From Diploscapter coronatus (lineage: Eukaryota > Nematoda > Chromadorea > Rhabditida > Rhabditidae), in the NCBI GenBank assembly GCA_964036155.1, contig OZ038423.1:5099249-5163248 (forward strand): a stretch of DNA of 64,000 nucleotides, given 5' to 3'. A program made the translations under genes and the position numbers. Position 1 is the stretch's first letter; every line of letters begins with the position of its first letter. Below, piece after piece: positions 58,281-64,000 of this stretch. The notes below the pieces were generated by a model that did not search any database, had not been told where the DNA came from, and saw nothing but the letters and a program-made list of their open reading frames with translations.

Positions 58281-61200
58281 TACCTGAACATGTCCCCATT
58301 TGGTTCGCTCTCGTTTCTCCATAAATCACACCTCGCAATAATCGATACGAGCAAAAACATGATTGATTGAGACCGAACTGACATCGCGCATTTGCTGCGC
58401 GCTGCTGCGCTCAAAATTGTGCCGCGTCTTCATAAAAGTCTATATCGATTAGATGAAGAACGTACAATTTCTAAACTAATGAATGCTAGATCAAACTATA
58501 GAACTCTTGAATGAAAGCCTTTATTTTGTGAGGGAACTGTTGGCAATTCAACATTTGTTTGACCTGAGCTGCAATTTAATGTAGCTTCATCAGGAAAAAA
58601 GTGATGAACTGCACGCCAACCATTCGCACTGCAATGCCAACACATTTACGTGTTTTTGATTTCTGGCCGAGCCGAATTGGAAAAGATTGAGGGTCTTTGA
58701 GACGAATTATGACGTTCCAAATTAATTTAAAATAGACGAATTCCAATTTGAAGCTGAAATTTTTCTGTTACCTTGTATAATCCAGCAAGGTAAGATAGAT
58801 CAACTCTGTACGATTTAAGCTTCAATTTTCTGAGCAGAAATTCATGTTTGAACAGGATAGGACTTGAGAGGAAGTTCAACTATCTTACCTTTCTTGAAAT
58901 CTTTGCAGCTATCAGTGAATATTTCTTCATTTACTAATCACGCTCTAAAATTTCAATAAATGAATTTAGAAATGTCTTCCTAAATCCTTCTGACACCACA
59001 TCAAATCCATCCTAATTCCAAAATATCTTGCTGAACAAATCGAGATAATCTCCGGAAGTAGTTCTTTGTCTGTTTGCTGCCTGAAAATTGCTGGCTTGTC
59101 AGCTTAGTCAGCAGTACGTGGCGATTGATTTGATTAGTGCATTTGTATCCGTCTCATGTTTCAATTTTTATCTGTTCTATCCATTTCTGTTAGATCGGCT
59201 TTCTGCTGTATCTGCGTTGTCCACGTCTCATTGCGTTGTCTGTTTTCGTCGACTGCAGCCCTGCTTCTGTCACTGCACCATTGCATTCTGCAATCAGTCA
59301 GCTAAGCGATTGCTGCCGAGTGCAGAGGGGCTGTGTAAATTCATCGATTATCGATTGTTTTGTTCTGTTCAAATCAACGAATCTCCATGTGTGTTTGTAC
59401 TATTTAAATGAAACACCGAATTGAGAAATAACCAACGAAATGAGAACAGATTGCTGTTGAAATTTTTGATATGAAATAGGAAAAAAGCAGAGAAGGAGAA
59501 ACGAGAACTAAGAAAGAGAGATTGCGAATCGATTAGTCGCTATTTCTACACTTCACTCCACACACACACACACTCGTCTTCCTTCTTTCCTCTTTCTCTT
59601 TCTTTAGCTTTTTTTTCTACGTCATCATCTTATATTTTCTTTCTTTCCTTCTTTAGCCATTTTTCTCATGACTCCTTTTATTTTTTTTCTTCATTAACAT
59701 TCCCCATTCATTTCATGCTTCATTTTTATGGAAACTGAGCACATTTTCCTATAAATTTCGTCGTTCCGCTTCTTGCACTCCTTCGTTCCTTCTATAGCTC
59801 TTTGCATCTAGCTCCTACTCTCCATCTTCGTGCCTCGCCATTCCTTTTGCATAACACCCAACATCCAATTTTCAATTATTTCGGCGGTCCGGTGTTATTT
59901 TTCGACTATGAACCCCATATTTCAAGAGAATTATTGAATTTCCTTTCGTTTGGAATTATTTAATTTCATTATTTTGTATAGACAACGTAATTTAGAGACG
60001 TTATTCTAAATTTATCCTATAGCCGCTTTAGTCATGACGTTTTGTTAATTTATGAGCTGATCTCTCGGCCCAATTTACCATCATCGAAAATAGACCCAAC
60101 TCGTTGAAAGCAGATATAATTGTTTATTTTAGCAAATGAGATGCAAAGCGCCGTTGCATAACTGCTTTCTGGAAATGGGGAGGGAAGGCAGAGCTCATTT
60201 GTCGCTGTTGGTATATAGGCTTTCGCGAGGAAAGGCTCAAATTTTCATCTCAAGAGCCATAATTTAAGAATAATTGGTTCAAAAACACATACAAAAACGT
60301 AATGCCTAGTTCTGAATTTAGAACGCCGGAAATCGAGTTGATTAAATTTTGATGAATGATCACTTTAGGAAACGATACCTTTGAATAAGAAATGAAATAT
60401 GGCCTAAGGCTCTTTCTGCATCGGAATTTTTAAAATGCATATTTTTCGCGGTAAACGAAGCAAACGGTTAGGTAAAATTATAGTCACAAAAAGGAAGGCA
60501 CAATTACAGGGGAATAGAAGAGTGCATTAAAAGATAGGCTAATATGGGCATGTCGCATTAGATGTGTCCATCTGTCATAGTTCGTTAAAGGCCATACAAA
60601 AATAGTCGCACATGAGCGCTTCATAGAATTTATTTTGAATACATAAATTGGTTTTTGCAAAAACAGTATCTAGGGTATTTTTACTCGTTACCTTTCGTTA
60701 AAGTAAATAGGTATGAAGGGATTAGTTAATCCAAAGGACTGAGAATTGGACTTGTGTTTTCTGCACGCATAGATAACAAGTTATCACTTTTACACATCCT
60801 CTAGTTTTAAGAAAGATTCAGTCGATGAAAACAACTTTCATTGTCTAGCCGTTTTTTTTCAATCTTTTCTCGATTTCTTCAATCCTCGTTTATCTTTTCC
60901 AATCCCTCTCTTAAGCTTCCTCCTCTCGTATCTTGATGCCATCGATGATACGCAGACCCTCTGCCGGCATCCATCGAAGCCACCAGCCAGCCAAGCACAG
61001 CGCATTGCATTCGTTCGTTATAACGGACAAACGGGCAGCTGGCTTCGGTTATCGATTTCTGAGTGACTGGCTGATAGAAACGAGGGGGAAAGAGGAAGAG
61101 ATGAGCAAATGATGATAGAGGGAAACGAAGCGAAGGGAAGAGAGGAAAGGTGAGACGAGACGCGGACGCGAAAATCGAGCGAGTCCGAGCTGCACACCGC

Positions 61201-62248
61201 GATTCTCTCGACCAACTCGACCGCCCCTCTCGCGGGCCTCTTCTTCTCCCCTTCTTCGTCTCTATCATCGCTCCATCCGCGTCGTTTTCTTTCCGTTTAA
61301 ACTCGACCGAATTCAGGCACCCGTTGCTGCTAATATTGACCAAGCAGCAATGATTCACTACTATTTTGTGCTAGTTGGTCGATATTATGTGATGCGCTTC
61401 TTTCTCTTGTGTTGAGCTGCCTTCGCTAATACACATCAGCAGATCATCCTTTCATATTCTTATGAAAATTTGAAATAATAACTTTCTATGGCATCTTTAA
61501 TTCCGAGTATCCATAGATCTTGTAGAAATCCTTCTGTCGTATTCTACGTAGGCATTTCGAAAACTTCAAATTCCTCATAACTTCATCGCTATATCGCCAC
61601 AAAAGCGCATTAGAATATGAAATCAAATCGTCGCATTATACAGATAAAGACGACAATTTAGTATGTCTCCTCTAATAGGGCAAGACATTTTTAATCGTTC
61701 CCATGGTTATCCCCTCATCAAACGTGTTGGTTTTAAGAAGTTTCTAATATCATCTAAAATTTGAAGAAATTGTTTACCATTTTCTCCAATTTCTAGTAAT
61801 CATTCGCCTGACAAGTATGCAGACTTTCGATCCTGAATCGATTTATGATTTGCGATAATTTATGCAATGACAATGGTTGTCAACAGTATTATGTACCTGC
61901 CAGCCCGAGACATAACATTATCACTGCCGTTGTTACAACTACGTGTCTTTCCAATATGCATTACATCGCCAACACAATTCTTTCTTCGATCGATATGCAT
62001 CTACAACTTTCTCCTCTCAATTCTCACTGTCGTCGTGTGAAAAAGTCTAGCTTTCATATTCCTATTTTGTTCGAAGAAATCCAATTTTTCCAAGTCGCTG
62101 CAAACACACTATTTAGACATTCCAGTGCCATCGCACTTACTTCTCGTAAATTTTCGTACCTCCACACTATGGCTGCAAATCGTATTTGCAAAACTGCTTT
62201 GTTTATTGAAGCAAGATTTCAAGGTTGTTGAATTGTAGAGAGCGCCCT

Positions 62249-64000
62249 ATGGCAGCTTCCGATACGATGATTGGCGATCCGACGGCAGGCGGTTCTGAGG
62301 AAACACAGCTTGGAGCTGCTGCTGCTAACCCGGCAAGTCTGGCTCCTGCTGATTCGAAGACCGCTAGCCGACCTGGAAGTCGACAAGCGACACGAGGCAT
62401 CGAGGCAGGGACTGGGAGTGCAGTGGACGCTTCTGCCAACCAGGCGCCTGCCCATCGAGACGCATCTTCTGCTAGCAGCGACTCATCACATTCCTCTTCT
62501 TCCACGACAACATCCAGTTCGACTGATCCGAGTGAAGAGGAACCAAGTGGAAGTGGTTCTAACGAAGATCTGCAAGCAGGTGAGAGCATTAGAGAACTAT
62601 TGGAATTTTATTACCGCTCCTTTGAATCATAATAGAAGTGAAAGTTTGTGCGAACGTATGTGTATATAGTATGATTCGATTGAATTCATCAAACTATGCG
62701 AATGCATCATCGCACAAAAACGCGCGAGTATGCCAAGAAGACTTGAATAGAGACTAAAACTTACTTACAGCACTCGAATTGTTCATTTTGCAGCGTTGAC
62801 GAAAGTGAAATCGAAACCAAGTGGGGGAGTGTCGACGTTGATTGCGAATTGCTGTCCACCAGGCGGCAGTCCATCGACTAAACAACCATCCCAACCCGGA
62901 GCTGGCACGGGTCAATCTCCCGACCCATCGAGCACTCGAGTGATAACTTCGAGTTGCGGAGCCAACCTACTTCGTTCCGGCAATTCACCTCAACCCGCGC
63001 CAATGGCCGGTGGAAGTTCAGCTTCAGGAAGACTCGGTGAGGAAGAAGCGCAACTATCGACTGGAGGTAAAATAAACAAAGAAAACTGAAAAAATCACGA
63101 AAAAACGGAAAATCAATTGATCGGGGAAAAATGAGACGAGAAATTGCCCGACACTTGCCGTATTCATTTGTTCACTTTGGCTTTTCTTTAAAAATCGATA
63201 ATTTTTAGGTCGTTTGCACTACGACCGGGATGCGATTCGCATGATGAACGTGTGTTCTCACCATCGGATGAAAATGAGAGCCAGACACGTGCAGTCGGTC
63301 GCCTGTCAGACGGACGATCTGCCTGACGACCCTACAACCTCAATCATCAACTATCCACCCGTTATCAAAAGTAATAATTACTGAAATTCTAGAAAAAATA
63401 TTATAAATCAGAGGTGTGATGATTATTTGAAAAATGTATGAGCTTTTAAAAATCGAAATTTTTAATGAAAGAACATGAAAATAATGATTTTCGAGGATAC
63501 TTTTAAAATCACCGGAAATGTCTTCAGGCCAGCAATGTGATCAGAACGTGAACGACGGTACGCTGCGTCTGATGATTCAGAACTTCCGCAACATGACCGA
63601 CACAGTCAGAGGGCCCAACAAGAAGATACAAGGAGTTTGCTGGTGGGAATAAATTAGTCCGGTTATCGAGCTACTTGATTTCTTCAGGCGCATAATGGTG
63701 ATGCCACGTCAACACGTCGTGCAGAAGAAGGGCACTCAGAAATGTCTGGGCTTCTTCCTGCAATGCTGTCCTGACTCCTATTCTGAGTGAGTTTAAAGTC
63801 ATTTTACAAAAGACGTTGAAAGTAAATGAACTGATAGTCTATTGCATGTGTACAAAAAATTGTAAGCAAAATTATCTTGCTCCTATACTTTTTTTTCTAG
63901 AAAACTCCAAGGAAAACGATAATCATACAGAAACTCGAATAAATCAGGAAAAAAAAAGAATTTTTAGCGCCTGGTCGTGCCAAGCGGCCGCCGAACTGCG
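62249..64000 (+). CDS. USP7 (HAUSP)-like ubiquitin hydrolase, N-terminal part
   Basis: Exons 62249-62579, 62794-63066, 63209-63370, 63528-63642, 63688-63786 and the start of another at 63968, cut by the window end. About 340 codons are visible and all phases agree. Residues of about 1-200 are a low-complexity Ser/Thr/Pro/Gly region with an acidic patch (SEEEPSGSGSNEDLQ). Then RLHYDRDAIRMMNVCSHHRM and a TRAF/MATH domain begin: TLRLMIQNFRNMTD, WRIMVMPRQHV, KCLGFFLQCCPDS, AWSCQAAAEL. These match the USP7 MATH domain (WKIMVMPR, VGFFLQC, SWSC) in order and spacing. USP7 deubiquitinates nuclear proteins; its MATH domain binds P/A-x-x-S peptides. The catalytic domain should follow beyond 64000. A TTGTAG acceptor lies 9 bp before the ATG. 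C. elegans calls its USP7 orthologue math-33; orthology here rests on the MATH domain only. Confidence 0.88.

Larger units (their letters stand above)
56294..62248. other. 6-kb gene desert between divergent genes
   Basis: Upstream of both the TRMT10C-like gene (minus) and USP7 (plus). Long purine- or pyrimidine-biased blocks produce many open frames that look like low-complexity sequence, not proteins. The frame at 61358-60879 (159 codons) overlaps a GC-rich, Arg-rich stretch at 60940-61300 that is more likely promoter or 5'UTR of USP7. One minus-strand segment at 57087-57327 looks more protein-like and is listed separately. Confidence 0.55.

Noticed and set aside
60879..61358. 159-codon minus-strand open frame
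   Set aside because: It overlies a GC-rich, Arg/Ser-rich stretch with no domain, no splice partner and no signal features. It is better explained as the promoter or 5'UTR region of USP7.
61845..62231. 128-codon plus-strand frame just before USP7
   Set aside because: It lacks a recognisable domain and ends at the acceptor region of USP7. Its composition is mixed and His/Thr-rich. More likely 5' non-coding sequence.
1..64000. tRNA, rRNA and known microRNA genes
   Set aside because: I looked for B-box-like GGTTCGA sequences, rRNA blocks and common microRNA seeds on both strands by eye and saw none that fold convincingly. A covariance-model search would settle this.

Overview
This window is nuclear DNA of a nematode. 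The genes are split into many small exons by GT-AG introns, often 40-60 bp long, with TTTCAG-type acceptors. Several start codons lie within 0-45 bp of an acceptor-like site, the layout expected for SL trans-splicing or 5'UTR introns. The gene families fit Nematoda: a nematode-type chemoreceptor, a single-CRD galectin, a CPG4/DUF19-like cysteine-rich secreted protein and an F-box fragment cluster. I cannot name the species. All exon models were built by hand from reading frame, splice sites and phase, and each keeps an open frame across every junction.

Layout, plus strand first: an SLC16-like 12-TM transporter (2030-4964), a 7TM chemoreceptor (6507-8410), a galectin (9243-10444) and a secreted Cys-rich/Thr-Pro-rich protein (11904-16004). 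The minus strand then carries a four-TM LAPTM/DUF7027-like protein (17511-19278) and, after 6.7 kb without a gene, a 15-exon secreted protein with a coiled coil and a lipocalin-like C-terminus (25951-30257). Next come two small F-box-type genes or remnants (33247-34872) and a TMEM145/GPR180 protein (35907-39948). A solo LTR and a long hairpin lie in the following 3 kb. The plus strand then has the KDEL receptor (43052-45405) and an M13 neprilysin (47491-52439). The neprilysin converges on a minus-strand TRMT10C/MRPP1-like mitochondrial tRNA methyltransferase (52744-56293). After another 6 kb of skewed-composition DNA, the 5' part of USP7 (62249 to the window end) begins.

The genes do not form a pathway or an obvious operon. 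Spacing is generous, strands are mixed, and the only tight pair (neprilysin and TRMT10C-like, 304 bp apart) is convergent. The non-coding fraction is the less ordinary part. It holds a solo LTR with exact 5-bp target duplications, several foldback/MITE-like inverted repeats, a three-copy dispersed repeat, and long purine- or pyrimidine-biased blocks concentrated in the two large gene deserts. I recognised no rRNA, tRNA, CRISPR array, phage or bacterial insertion sequence, and no cassette that looks like a new multi-gene system.
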